From Roseitalea sp. MMSF_3546 (GTDB lineage Bacteria > Pseudomonadota > Alphaproteobacteria > Rhizobiales > Rhizobiaceae): DNA of 64,000 nucleotides. The stretch lies in the NCBI RefSeq assembly GCF_030732865.1, contig NZ_JASHKB010000021.1, positions 1 to 64,000 on the forward strand, written 5' to 3'. Each line of letters begins with the position of its first letter. Within the stretch, counting starts at the first letter, position 1. Of the stretch, positions 45,663 to 54,516 are shown piece by piece. Below the pieces are notes generated by a model. The model was not told the origin of the DNA, searched no databases, and was given only the letters and a program-made list of their open reading frames with translations. The translations under genes were made by a program, and so were the position numbers.

Positions 45663-47452
45663 CGGCACGCGCGGAGCTGGCAAGGCTGTGTGCCTCCCAC
45701 GGCATCGAGCCCGACTATGTCGGCATGGACGGCAAGCGCCGGGCGGTGCCGGTCGAGACCTTGCAGGTGCTGGCCGAGATCCTCGAACTGAAAGCGGAGC
45801 GGGCACACCCGCCCGGCACGATCGACGATGCGCTCGACGCCGCGGACCCGCCACGCTGCTTCGTGCCCGAGGGCCTGCGGGGCGCGCGCGTGTGGGGCAT
45901 CACCTGCCAATTGCCGAGCCTTGCCTCGATGCGCAATCTGGGCATGGGCGATCTTGCCGACCTGGCGGCCCTGTGCCGTATCGCCGGCGCGGCGGGCGCG
46001 GACTTCGTCGGCGTCAATCCGCTGCACGCCCTGTTCTGGAGCGCGCCGGAGCGCGTCAGCCCGTTCTTTCCGTCGAACCGGCGTTTTCTCAACCCGGCCT
46101 ATATCGCCATCGACTGGCTGCGCGTCGGGGCGCTGACCGACGAAGAACAGCGCGAAGCCGAACGTTTGCGCAAAACCCCGCTGCTCGATATCGCCGCCGC
46201 GATCAGGCTCAAGGATCGCATATTGCGTCGCATTCACGGCTCGTATGGCTGGTGCGAGACCGACCGTCGCAGCTACGCCCGGTTCTGTGCCCGGCACGGC
46301 AGCGCGTTGACCGCGCACGCAGTGTTCGAAGCGCTGTCGGAAGTCATGGTCGCCGAGGGGCACGGCGCCGGCTGGTCAGGCTGGCCCGCGCCCTATCGTG
46401 ACGCCTCGGGCAGCGCGGTCGCCGGATTTGCGAGCGACAATGCGATGGCGGTCGACTATCACCGCTGGCTGCAATGGGTTGCCGACGCCCAGCTCGAGCG
46501 GGTGCGGGCCGAGGCCGAAAGCGCGGGTCTGCGTATCGGGCTCTATCTGGACATGGCGGTGGGCGCGGCCGATGACGGCTCGGCCGCCTGGACCGATCCG
46601 CACCTGACGGTGCCGGCCCTTTCGGTCGGCGCGCCTCCCGATCCGCTCGGCCCGTTGGGGCAGGACTGGGGGCTGGCGCCGCTCGCGGCGCCGCGCCTTG
46701 AGGAAACCGAGGGCGCGCCGCTGGCCGAGACGGTCGATGCGGTCATGCGCCATGCCGGCGCGCTGCGGCTCGATCATGCGATGAGCCTGGCGCGCATGTG
46801 GCTGATCCCGCGCGGCACCGAACCTTTGAAGGGCGCCTATATGCGTTACCCGCTGCAGACGCTCCTGCGTCGGCTGGCGGAGGTCTCGCAGCGCAACGGC
46901 ACGCTCGTGGTCGGCGAGGATCTGGGTCTCGTGCCGCCCGGCTTCTCCGATCTCATCCAGCAGCGCGGCCTGCACTCCTATCTGGTCTTTCTGATCGATC
47001 GCGGCGGCGCGCCATTCCCCGTCCCGGCGGACTGGCCTGTCGATGCGCTGGCCTGCCTTGCAACGCACGACATGCCGACCTTCACCGGCTGGTGGCGGGG
47101 CGAAGACATCGCATTGCGCAGGCGGCTGGGCCTGGAAGACGACGCGCAGGCGCGCGCGCGCGCCGCCTTGCGCGAACAGGACAGGGCACGGATCGCCGAT
47201 GCGCTCGGTCAACATGCGGACACGGTCGCGCTGTCGACGCGCCTTCATGCCCATGTCGCCTCGAGCCCCGCCCGGCTGTTCGCGCTGCAGATCGAGGACG
47301 CGCTGGGCGTTGCCGAGCAGGTCAACGTGCCCGGAACGATCGACGCGTATCCGAACTGGCGCCAGCGCCTGCCGGTGACGATCGAGGCGCTTGGCGCCGA
47401 TCCCGGCTTTAGGGCGCATGTCGCCGCGCTCGCCCGGGTTCGACCGAAATGA
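45659..47452 (+). CDS. malQ: 4-alpha-glucanotransferase MalQ
   Basis: The 597-residue GH77 amylomaltase moves glucan segments between malto-oligosaccharides and lengthens short chains left by TreY/TreZ and GlgX. It has an N-terminal helical domain of about 80 residues, 'NPLHALFWSAPERVSPFFPS', nucleophile Asp in 'ALRLDHAMSLARMW', acid Glu in 'VVGEDLGLVPPG' and 'LATHDMPTFTGWW'. The GTG start at 45659 is used because it overlaps the treZ stop by 4 bases like the rest of the operon and gives the normal length; the frame is open further upstream but that sequence belongs to treZ. Confidence 0.94.
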   Translation: MTARAELARLCASHGIEPDYVGMDGKRRAVPVETLQVLAEILELKAERAHPPGTIDDALDAADPPRCFVPEGLRGARVWGITCQLPSLASMRNLGMGDLADLAALCRIAGAAGADFVGVNPLHALFWSAPERVSPFFPSNRRFLNPAYIAIDWLRVGALTDEEQREAERLRKTPLLDIAAAIRLKDRILRRIHGSYGWCETDRRSYARFCARHGSALTAHAVFEALSEVMVAEGHGAGWSGWPAPYRDASGSAVAGFASDNAMAVDYHRWLQWVADAQLERVRAEAESAGLRIGLYLDMAVGAADDGSAAWTDPHLTVPALSVGAPPDPLGPLGQDWGLAPLAAPRLEETEGAPLAETVDAVMRHAGALRLDHAMSLARMWLIPRGTEPLKGAYMRYPLQTLLRRLAEVSQRNGTLVVGEDLGLVPPGFSDLIQQRGLHSYLVFLIDRGGAPFPVPADWPVDALACLATHDMPTFTGWWRGEDIALRRRLGLEDDAQARARAALREQDRARIADALGQHADTVALSTRLHAHVASSPARLFALQIEDALGVAEQVNVPGTIDAYPNWRQRLPVTIEALGADPGFRAHVAALARVRPK

Positions 47453-49965
47453 CCGTGCCGCGCGCCACCTATCGGCTCCAGTTTCGCGGCGGCATGGATT
47501 TCGACCATGCCGCCTCGCTCGCGCCCTATCTGGCGCGCCTCGGAATCAGCCATCTTTATGCCTCGCCGATCTTCGCGGCGATGCCGGGCTCGACCCATGG
47601 CTACGACGTGATCGACCACAATCGCATCGATGACACGCTTGGCGGGCGCGCCGGCTTCGACCGGCTGACCGCGGCTTTGGACGCCGAGGGCCTGGGGCTG
47701 ATCCTGGACATCGTGCCGAACCACATGGCGGCATCCCCGCACAATGGCTGGTGGCGCGACGTCCTGAGCCATGGGCCGCAAAGCGCCTTTGCCGGCCATT
47801 TCGACATCGACTGGTCGGCGCCGAAGCTGGTGCTGCCGACGCTCGGCAAGCCCTATGGCGACGCGCTTTGCGAGGGCGAACTGGGACTGGCGCGCGATGG
47901 ACAGGGACTGTGCCTGACCTATTTCGAGCACGCCTTTCCCCTGTGCCCGGTAAGTTGGCCGGCCGTGCACGACGCCATCCCCACGGGTGCGGACGAACTG
48001 CGCGGATGGCTGTCCGATCCGGGCAACGCCGAGGCGCTCGATGAGCGGCTCTCGGCGCTGTCGGACGATGGCGAGGCGCTGCATCGGATCCATGAGATGC
48101 AGCACTGGCGGCTTGCCTACTGGCGTCTGGCGCGTGACGGGCTGACCTATCGGCGCTTTTTCGAGATCGCCGATCTGGTCGGCGTGCGCGTCGACGATGC
48201 GGCGGTATTCGATGATGTGCATCGGCTCACGCTCGGGCTCGTCGAAACCGGCCAGGTGCAGGGGCTGCGCATCGATCATGTCGACGGGCTCGCCGATCCG
48301 GCGGGCTATCTTGCGCGGCTGCGCCAGCGTGTTCGGGACGATGTGCCGATCTGGGTCGAGAAGATTCTGGGCGCCGACGAACCGATGTGCGGGCACTGGC
48401 CGGTCCAGGGCACGACCGGCTACGAACTGGCGAACGCCGTGACGGGGCTTCTCACCGATGCCGATGGCAGCCGGAGGCTGGCGACCGGCTTTGACGCCCA
48501 TGCCGGGCGGTCGCACGATCCTGCCGCCATGCTGGCCGCGGCCAAGCGCGAAATCCTGACCGTCAATCTCGCCGCCGAACTGCATCGCCTCGTCGCCCTT
48601 GCCCGCCGCGTTGCGGTCGACGATCCGCGCGCCCGGGATCGGGGACCGGACACGGTGCGCCGCGCGCTTATCGCTATCGCCTGCGCCATGCCGGTCTACC
48701 GGACCTATCTCGCCGATCCCGATCATGGCGCGGTCAATGACCGGCTGATGTGCGAGGTCGAGGCCGACGCCGCGCGGGCCGTCGATCTGGAAGATGCCGG
48801 CGCGGTGCGCGACCTGATCCGTCTTCTGGTCGAATGCCGATCCGACACCGCAAATCTGCTCCGGGCACGCTTTGAGCAGACCACCGGGGCGCTCATGGCC
48901 AAGGCGCTCGAGGATACGCACTTCTATCGCCACGTTCGGTTGCTTTCGGCCAACGAGGTGGGCGCCGAACCCGAACCCGTCGCGCTGGCGCCGACGGCTT
49001 TCGAGACCTTCGTCGCCCATCGCATGTCGACCCAGCAGCGGCCGCTCAACGGCACGGCCACGCACGACACCAAGCGCGGCGAGGACGCGCGCATGCGCAT
49101 CGCCGCGATTGCCGATGACGCGGGCAACTGGACCGACGCGGTCCATCGCTGGGACGACGTGCTCGGCAAGAGCGGTGCGGACATGCCGGACGCCGAGGAC
49201 CGATGGCTGTTCTACCAGGCGCTGCTCGGCGCGTGGGAACCGGACGACGCGGCACTGGCCGCGCGCATGCGCGAATACATGATCAAGGCTGCCCGGGAAG
49301 CCAAGCGGCGTACGCGCTGGACAAGCACCGACACGCGTTATGAAACCGCACTGGCCGACTTCGTATCGGACGCATTGGGCAATAGCGCCTTCGTTGCCGA
49401 TTTCGCCACGGTGTCGGGTCCGCTGATTGCCGCCGGCGAACGCCGCAGCCTGGTGCAACTGGCCCTGAAACTGACATTGCCCGGCATTGCCGACATCTAT
49501 CAGGGCACCGAATGGGCCGACCTCAGCCTGGTCGATCCCGACAACCGCCGGCCGGTCGATTTCGCGGCCAGGCAGGCCATGCTGGCCGGTCAGCCGGTGC
49601 CCGGCGCCTCGGCATTCGACCGCGCCAAGATGACCCTGATGGCGCGACTGCTCCAACTGCGCCGGCGTCTGCCCGAACTGTTCGCTTGCGGTGCCTATCT
49701 GCCGCTGGAGCCGGCCAATGGGCCCGCTCGCAACGGCGCGGCCATCGGCTTTGCGCGGGTCTTCGAGGAGCGGGCGATCACGGTGATCGCCGAGACGCCG
49801 CCGGTGCGCCGATCCGGTCCGGCGGCTTTCGTGCTGCCGCGCCAACTTGCCGATCGCGACTGGCGCGCCTTGGCCCCGGACGCTCCGCTCGAGTTTCGAG
49901 ACGGTGCGATCGCCGCCAAGGAGTCGCCGGACCGCTGTCCCGTCGTGATCGCCCTTGCCCATTAG
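47449..49965 (+). CDS. treY: Malto-oligosyltrehalose synthase TreY
   Basis: An 838-residue GH13_26 enzyme that turns the reducing-end glucose pair of a maltodextrin into a trehalose unit. It starts 'MTVPRATYRLQFRGGMDFDH' as usual for the family. Key segments are 'ASPIFAAMPGSTHGYDV', 'DIVPNHMA', nucleophile Asp in 'GLRIDHVDGLADP', acid Glu in 'WVEKILGADE' and 'GTATHDTKRGEDARMR'. It overlaps malQ by 4 bases and ends the seven-gene operon. With TreZ it makes trehalose from glucan, whereas TreS-Mak and GlgE run trehalose into glucan. Confidence 0.95.
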   Translation: MTVPRATYRLQFRGGMDFDHAASLAPYLARLGISHLYASPIFAAMPGSTHGYDVIDHNRIDDTLGGRAGFDRLTAALDAEGLGLILDIVPNHMAASPHNGWWRDVLSHGPQSAFAGHFDIDWSAPKLVLPTLGKPYGDALCEGELGLARDGQGLCLTYFEHAFPLCPVSWPAVHDAIPTGADELRGWLSDPGNAEALDERLSALSDDGEALHRIHEMQHWRLAYWRLARDGLTYRRFFEIADLVGVRVDDAAVFDDVHRLTLGLVETGQVQGLRIDHVDGLADPAGYLARLRQRVRDDVPIWVEKILGADEPMCGHWPVQGTTGYELANAVTGLLTDADGSRRLATGFDAHAGRSHDPAAMLAAAKREILTVNLAAELHRLVALARRVAVDDPRARDRGPDTVRRALIAIACAMPVYRTYLADPDHGAVNDRLMCEVEADAARAVDLEDAGAVRDLIRLLVECRSDTANLLRARFEQTTGALMAKALEDTHFYRHVRLLSANEVGAEPEPVALAPTAFETFVAHRMSTQQRPLNGTATHDTKRGEDARMRIAAIADDAGNWTDAVHRWDDVLGKSGADMPDAEDRWLFYQALLGAWEPDDAALAARMREYMIKAAREAKRRTRWTSTDTRYETALADFVSDALGNSAFVADFATVSGPLIAAGERRSLVQLALKLTLPGIADIYQGTEWADLSLVDPDNRRPVDFAARQAMLAGQPVPGASAFDRAKMTLMARLLQLRRRLPELFACGAYLPLEPANGPARNGAAIGFARVFEERAITVIAETPPVRRSGPAAFVLPRQLADRDWRALAPDAPLEFRDGAIAAKESPDRCPVVIALAH

Positions 49966-50052
49966 GGCCTGTCGGGTGTCACCGCGCGGGCAAGGTCGAC
50001 GAGGACATCGAAGACGCAAGGCGCGCATGGTGCGGACTTTTGCCGCTTTGGC

Positions 50053-50077
50053 TTGACATAAGTTCACCGGTTTGACA
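50053..50077 (+). promoter_or_regulatory. Candidate promoter region before the E1 gene
   Basis: In the 152-bp gap after treY, TTGACA occurs twice 19 bp apart (50053 and 50072). Each could be a -35 element; neither has a convincing -10. The gap suggests that transcription of the dehydrogenase genes starts here rather than reading through from treY. Confidence 0.3.
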
Positions 50078-50117
50078 CGGGAAGGACGCGGCAACACAGC
50101 GAAGCGGGAGAAGCGTC

Positions 50118-52577
50118 GTGCCAAGGCAAATCGTCGTCGATCCGGATCAGGCGCTGGCGCCGACCCGCCTGACCATGCCGGCCATTGCCGTTCACGCCTA
50201 TGACCGGCCCTTCGCCGAGGAACGCGCCGCGCGCGGCGATGCGCCCCTCATGGAAGCGTTGCGCCACATGCTGGTGATCCGCGCGTTCGAGGAAATGCTC
50301 TCGTCCTTCAAGGCGACCGGGCGCCATGGCGAGATCGCCTACACCTACAAGGGTCCGGCGCATCTTTCCATCGGCCAGGAGGGCGCGGCGGTCGGCGCGG
50401 CGCTGGCGCTTGCGCCCAACGACTTCATCTTCGGTTCCCATCGCAGCCATGGCGAATTCCTTGCCAAGGGGCTGGCGGCGATCGCAAACGGCGACGAAGC
50501 CGATCTGGACGCGATCATGGCCGGCCATGACGGGGGGCGCCTGCGCGATACGGTGGCGCGCGCGCTGGGCGGCGAAGGCCGGGCGCTGGCCGAGAATTTC
50601 CTGCTGTTCGGCTTTCTCGCCGAGATATTCATGCGATCGAACGGATTCAATGGCGGCATGGGCGGGTCCATGCACGCCTTCTTCCCGCCATTCGGCGCCT
50701 ATCCGAATAATGCCATTGTCGGCGCCTCGGCGGGCATCGCCACCGGCGCGGCGCTGCGTCGTCGGCTTGCCGGCGAGGACGGCATCTGCGTCGCCCATGC
50801 CGGGGACGGCGCGACCGGCTGCGGGCCGGTGTTCGAGGCGATGAACTTTGCGTCGATGGCGCAGTTCGACACGCTGTGGCAGCCGCCCTACGATGGCGGC
50901 TTGCCGGTGCTTTTCTTCTTTACCAACAATTTCTACGCCATGGGCGGGCAGACCGCCGGCGAGACCATGGGCTGGGACAGGCTGTCGCGCATCGGGGCCG
51001 GCGTCAACGCGTCGGCCATGCATGCCGAGACGGTGGATGGCACCAACCCGCTGGCCGTCGCCGACGCCGTGGCACGCAAGCGTGCGCTGCTGCGCGAAGG
51101 CAAGGGTCCGGCGCTGCTCGATGTGGAGTGCTACCGCTCCTGCGGCCATTCGACCACCGATGCCAACGCCTATCGCAGCCGCGAGGAGATCGCGCTTTGG
51201 GAGCCGCACGATCCGATCGCGCGTTTTTCCGGCATGCTCGTCGATGCCGGCGTGACGAGCGAGGCCGGTATCGAGGCGATGCGCGGCGAGGTCGCCGAAC
51301 GCATCGCCGCGGTCGTGCGCGCGGTGGTCGACCCGAAGATCGCTCCGCCGGTCGACGTGGCGGCGAACCCGGTGCTGATCGGCCAGATGATGTTCTCGCA
51401 TGGTCAGATCGATGTGCCCTCCGGACCGTCGACGCTCGCCGGACCGGTCGAGGACAGCGCCGCCCTGCGCAAGCTCGGCCGCAAGGCGCGCAACGGGCGC
51501 GGCGAGGATGGCGCGAGCGTCTCGCCGATGCGCGCGATCACGCTGCGCGACGGGCTGACCGAGGCGATCGTGCACCACATGGCCCATGACGGCCGGCTCG
51601 TGGCCTGGGGCGAGGAATGCCGCGAGTGGGGCGGTGCCTTCGGTGTCTATCGCGGCCTTGCCGACGTGCTGCCCCATCACCGGCTGTTCAACGCGCCGAT
51701 TTCCGAGGCCGCCATTGTCGCCACCGCCATCGGCCACGCAATGGCCGGCGGTCGCTCGCTGGTCGAACTGATGTATGCGGACTTCATCGGCCGGGCGGGC
51801 GACGAGATCTTCAACCAACTCGCCAAGTGGCAGGCCATGTCCGCGGGCATGCTGCAACTGCCCGTGGTGCTGCGCACCTCGGTCGGCTCCAAATACGGCG
51901 CCCAGCATTCGCAGGATCTGACCGCGCTGATCGCCCACATACCGGGGCTCAAGGTCGTCTATCCGGCGACGCCCTTCGACGCCAAGGGGCTGATGGCCTC
52001 GGCCCTGTCGAGCAACGATCCGGTGGTCGTCTTCGAAAGCCAGCGGCTCTACGACAAGGTGGAAACCCTCGCCGGAGACGGCGTGCCGGCCGACTATTAC
52101 CGCGTGCCGATCGGTCTGCCCGACATCAAGCGCCACGGCCGCGACGTCACCGTGCTGACCATCGGGCCCTCGCTCTATCCGGCGCTCGATGCGGCCGAGG
52201 AACTGGCGGCACTGGGCATCGAGGCCGAGATCGTCGACGCGCGCACGCTGGTGCCGTTCGACCACGCGCCGGTGCTCGCATCGGTGGCCCGGACCGGCCA
52301 TCTGCTCGTCGTCTCGGAGGCCTGCGAACGCGGCAGCTTCGCCCAGACCCTTGCGGCAACGGTCACGCGCCACGGTTTTGCCGATCTGAAGGCCGCGCCC
52401 GTGGTGCTTGGCGCGCCGAACTGGATCGTTCCCGGCGCCGACATGGAAACCACCTATTTCCCGCAGGCCCACGACATCGTCGAGGCCGTTACCGGCGCGT
52501 TCCATCCCGAGCGCAAGGTCAACCGGCGCGGCGTGCGCAGTTGGGACGCGCTCGATCTGGCGCGCCGCGGCATCTGA
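50118..52577 (+). CDS. Fused E1 alpha/beta subunit of a 2-oxoacid dehydrogenase
   Basis: The 819-residue protein joins a thiamine-diphosphate E1 alpha half (about 40-400) to an E1 beta half (about 470-810). The alpha half has 'HLSIGQEGAAVGAALAL', 'MGGSMHAF' and the ThDP motif starting 'GDGATGCG' (residues 229-231); the closing 'NN' lies 38 residues later rather than the usual 25 or so because of an insertion around 'FDTLWQPPYDGG'. The beta half has 'FNAPISEAAIVATAIGHAMA' and 'YGAQHSQDL'. It should decarboxylate a 2-oxoacid or acetoin-like compound and load the lipoyl protein encoded next. The GTG start follows GGGAGAAG. Confidence 0.88.
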   Translation: MPRQIVVDPDQALAPTRLTMPAIAVHAYDRPFAEERAARGDAPLMEALRHMLVIRAFEEMLSSFKATGRHGEIAYTYKGPAHLSIGQEGAAVGAALALAPNDFIFGSHRSHGEFLAKGLAAIANGDEADLDAIMAGHDGGRLRDTVARALGGEGRALAENFLLFGFLAEIFMRSNGFNGGMGGSMHAFFPPFGAYPNNAIVGASAGIATGAALRRRLAGEDGICVAHAGDGATGCGPVFEAMNFASMAQFDTLWQPPYDGGLPVLFFFTNNFYAMGGQTAGETMGWDRLSRIGAGVNASAMHAETVDGTNPLAVADAVARKRALLREGKGPALLDVECYRSCGHSTTDANAYRSREEIALWEPHDPIARFSGMLVDAGVTSEAGIEAMRGEVAERIAAVVRAVVDPKIAPPVDVAANPVLIGQMMFSHGQIDVPSGPSTLAGPVEDSAALRKLGRKARNGRGEDGASVSPMRAITLRDGLTEAIVHHMAHDGRLVAWGEECREWGGAFGVYRGLADVLPHHRLFNAPISEAAIVATAIGHAMAGGRSLVELMYADFIGRAGDEIFNQLAKWQAMSAGMLQLPVVLRTSVGSKYGAQHSQDLTALIAHIPGLKVVYPATPFDAKGLMASALSSNDPVVVFESQRLYDKVETLAGDGVPADYYRVPIGLPDIKRHGRDVTVLTIGPSLYPALDAAEELAALGIEAEIVDARTLVPFDHAPVLASVARTGHLLVVSEACERGSFAQTLAATVTRHGFADLKAAPVVLGAPNWIVPGADMETTYFPQAHDIVEAVTGAFHPERKVNRRGVRSWDALDLARRGI

Positions 52578-52601
52578 ACCGATTTCGCCAAGGAGACGCC
52601 C

Positions 52602-52832
52602 ATGACGCCCGTTCTCGTCCCCCAGCTCGGCAACGAGATCACCGAGGCCGAAGTCGCCGAATGGCTCAAGGCCGAGGGCGACACCGTCGACCAAGGCGAG
52701 CCGATCGTCTCGATCTCGACGACCAAGATGACGTTCGAACTCGATGCGCCCGCTTCGGGCACGCTCCAGAAGATCATCGTGCCCGAGGGCGAGATCGCCG
52801 AGGTGGGCGACACGCTGGCCGAGATCGGATGA
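52602..52832 (+). CDS. Free-standing lipoyl-domain protein
   Basis: A 76-residue single lipoyl/biotinyl domain. The lipoylated Lys is in 'SISTTKMTFELDAPASG', the family hairpin, and 'VPQLGNEITEAEVAEWL' matches the N-terminus of E2 lipoyl domains. No E1-binding or acyltransferase domain is attached. It should carry acyl groups from the fused E1 upstream to the hydrolase-fold protein encoded immediately downstream, whose ATG overlaps its stop by 4 bases. Confidence 0.9.
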   Translation: MTPVLVPQLGNEITEAEVAEWLKAEGDTVDQGEPIVSISTTKMTFELDAPASGTLQKIIVPEGEIAEVGDTLAEIG

Positions 52833-53554
52833 GCTTGCCACTCGTTCACGCCGGTGGCGACGGCCCACCGGCCCTGATGATCCATGGCTTCGGCGCCGAC
52901 GCGCTTTCCTGGACCCCGCTCGTCGCCCCGCTCGCCGCCCGCCATGCGGTGTGGACCGTCGATCTGCCCGCCCATGGCCGTGCCGGCCCGCTGCCGGCCG
53001 ATTGCGCGCCCGCCGATCTTGCCGCGCTCGTTGCGACGGCGCTCGAGCGATTTGATGCGCCGGTGTCGCTGGTCGGTCACTCGCTCGGCGCGGCGGTCGC
53101 GCTGCATGTGGCCGACCAGCGTCCCGATCGCGTGGGCGCTCTGGTTCTCATCGCGCCGGCCGGATGGGGCACCGGGCTGGATGCGCGGTTCCTGCGCGAA
53201 CTGCCCAGGGTCGAGACGGACGGGCAGGCGCAGGCGCTGTTGGCGCGGCTTGTCGCAAGGCCCGGCTTCATCACGCCGGCCATGGCCCGGCACGTGCTCG
53301 CCGGGCTGGCGGCCGAAGGTCGGCGCGCCGATCTCGCCCGGCTGGCCGAGGCCATGCTCGCCGCGCCGCCGCCGCCCGCCCCGCGCGCGGGCGCGACGGT
53401 GCTCTGGGGCACCGAGGATGCGATCAATCCGCGCGATCCCGACCGGCCGCTGCCCGAGGGCGTCGCGCTGCACTCGATCGAGGGAGCCGGGCACATGCCC
53501 CATGCCGAGGTGGCGGGCCGGGTCGGCCGCCTGGTGGCTCAGGCGCTGGGCTGA
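52829..53554 (+). CDS. Alpha/beta hydrolase, E2-like acyltransferase candidate
   Basis: This 241-residue alpha/beta-hydrolase has the oxyanion 'MIHGFGADALSW', nucleophile Ser in 'LVGHSLGAAVALHVA', an acid residue in 'WGTEDAINP' and catalytic His in 'IEGAGHMPH'. In acetoin dehydrogenase E2 (AcoC) a lipoyl domain is fused to just such a hydrolase-fold domain; here the two parts are separate, overlapping genes. It probably transfers or hydrolyses the acyl group from lipoyl. Its 3' end overlaps the convergent SorC gene by 16 bases. Confidence 0.82.
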   Translation: MSLPLVHAGGDGPPALMIHGFGADALSWTPLVAPLAARHAVWTVDLPAHGRAGPLPADCAPADLAALVATALERFDAPVSLVGHSLGAAVALHVADQRPDRVGALVLIAPAGWGTGLDARFLRELPRVETDGQAQALLARLVARPGFITPAMARHVLAGLAAEGRRADLARLAEAMLAAPPPPAPRAGATVLWGTEDAINPRDPDRPLPEGVALHSIEGAGHMPHAEVAGRVGRLVAQALG

Positions 53555-54513
53555 CCGGCGAGCAGGGCCTGGGCCGCCGCCTCGTCGGTGATCAGCGTGC
53601 CGCAGCCGACCCGCGCGATCGTCGCCCCGATCGCCCGGGCACGATGCGCCCCGCCCGAGGCGAGCACGACATGGCGGGCGGTGGCAACATGGTCGAGATC
53701 GATGGCCATGACGCGCTCATGCACGGCATGGTCGACGGTCCGTCCGTTCGCATCGAGGAACTGGCACAACGTGTCGCAGACCGCGCCGGCGGCGACCAGC
53801 GCGTTCGCCTCGGCCTCGGTCAGCACGCCCTGGCTGAGCGAGGAGCCCTGCGCGCCGACATCGCCGCAACTGATCACGGCGAGGTCCATGCGCCGGGCGA
53901 GTTCGGCGAGCCGGTCGAGCCCGCACTTGTCCATCAGGCGCCGCTTGGTCTCGGCGCTGTCGACGATCAGCGGCGCGAGCAGCATCAGGCAGCGCGCGTC
54001 GAGCCGGCTCGCCATGTTCCAGGCGACATCGACCGGATTGAGTTCGCGCGCCTCGACCAGCCCGCCCAGCAGCGACAGGACACGCACGCCGACGCGCCGG
54101 TGCGGGCGAAAGCTGCCGAGCGCGGCATCGAGCGTGCGGCCCCAGCCGACGCCGATCACCATGTCGTCGGCGACGACGTCGGAAAGAAACCGGCCGAGCG
54201 CGGCGCCGACATCGCGCGCGGTCTCGTCCGGCGTGCCGCTGCCGGGCACGACGATCGCCTCGGCGATGCCGAGGGCCTGTTCGAGTTCGACCGCAAGGGC
54301 CGTGCACTCCTCGGGTACCGCCTCGATGGTGATCTGCACCTCGCCGCGGCGGCGGGCCTCCTCGAGCATGCGGATGACGGTCGACCGGCTGACGCCGAGC
54401 CGGTCGGCGATCTCGCGCTGGATCATGCCGCGGCTGTAATAGAGCCAGGCCGCGCGCAGGCGCAGATCGTCGCTTTCGGCAAGTCCGACCGGGGTTCGTG
54501 CGAGACGGGCCAT
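53539..54513 (-). CDS. SorC/DeoR-type sugar-binding transcriptional regulator
   Basis: The 324-residue regulator has an N-terminal helix-turn-helix ('AAWLYYSRGMIQREIADRLG', 'VSRSTVIRMLEEAR') and a C-terminal SorC sugar-phosphate-binding domain of the phosphosugar-isomerase fold ('VIGVGWGRTLDAAL', 'LLGGLVEARELNPVDVAW', 'VISCGDVG', 'GVLTEAEANALVAAGAV'). It follows the fructokinase-like gene by 3 bases and lies opposite the importer operon, which it probably controls through the paired GTAG dyads in the intergenic region, using the kinase product as effector. Confidence 0.88.
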   Translation of the reverse strand: MARLARTPVGLAESDDLRLRAAWLYYSRGMIQREIADRLGVSRSTVIRMLEEARRRGEVQITIEAVPEECTALAVELEQALGIAEAIVVPGSGTPDETARDVGAALGRFLSDVVADDMVIGVGWGRTLDAALGSFRPHRRVGVRVLSLLGGLVEARELNPVDVAWNMASRLDARCLMLLAPLIVDSAETKRRLMDKCGLDRLAELARRMDLAVISCGDVGAQGSSLSQGVLTEAEANALVAAGAVCDTLCQFLDANGRTVDHAVHERVMAIDLDHVATARHVVLASGGAHRARAIGATIARVGCGTLITDEAAAQALLAGQPSA

Positions 54514-54516
54514 GGA

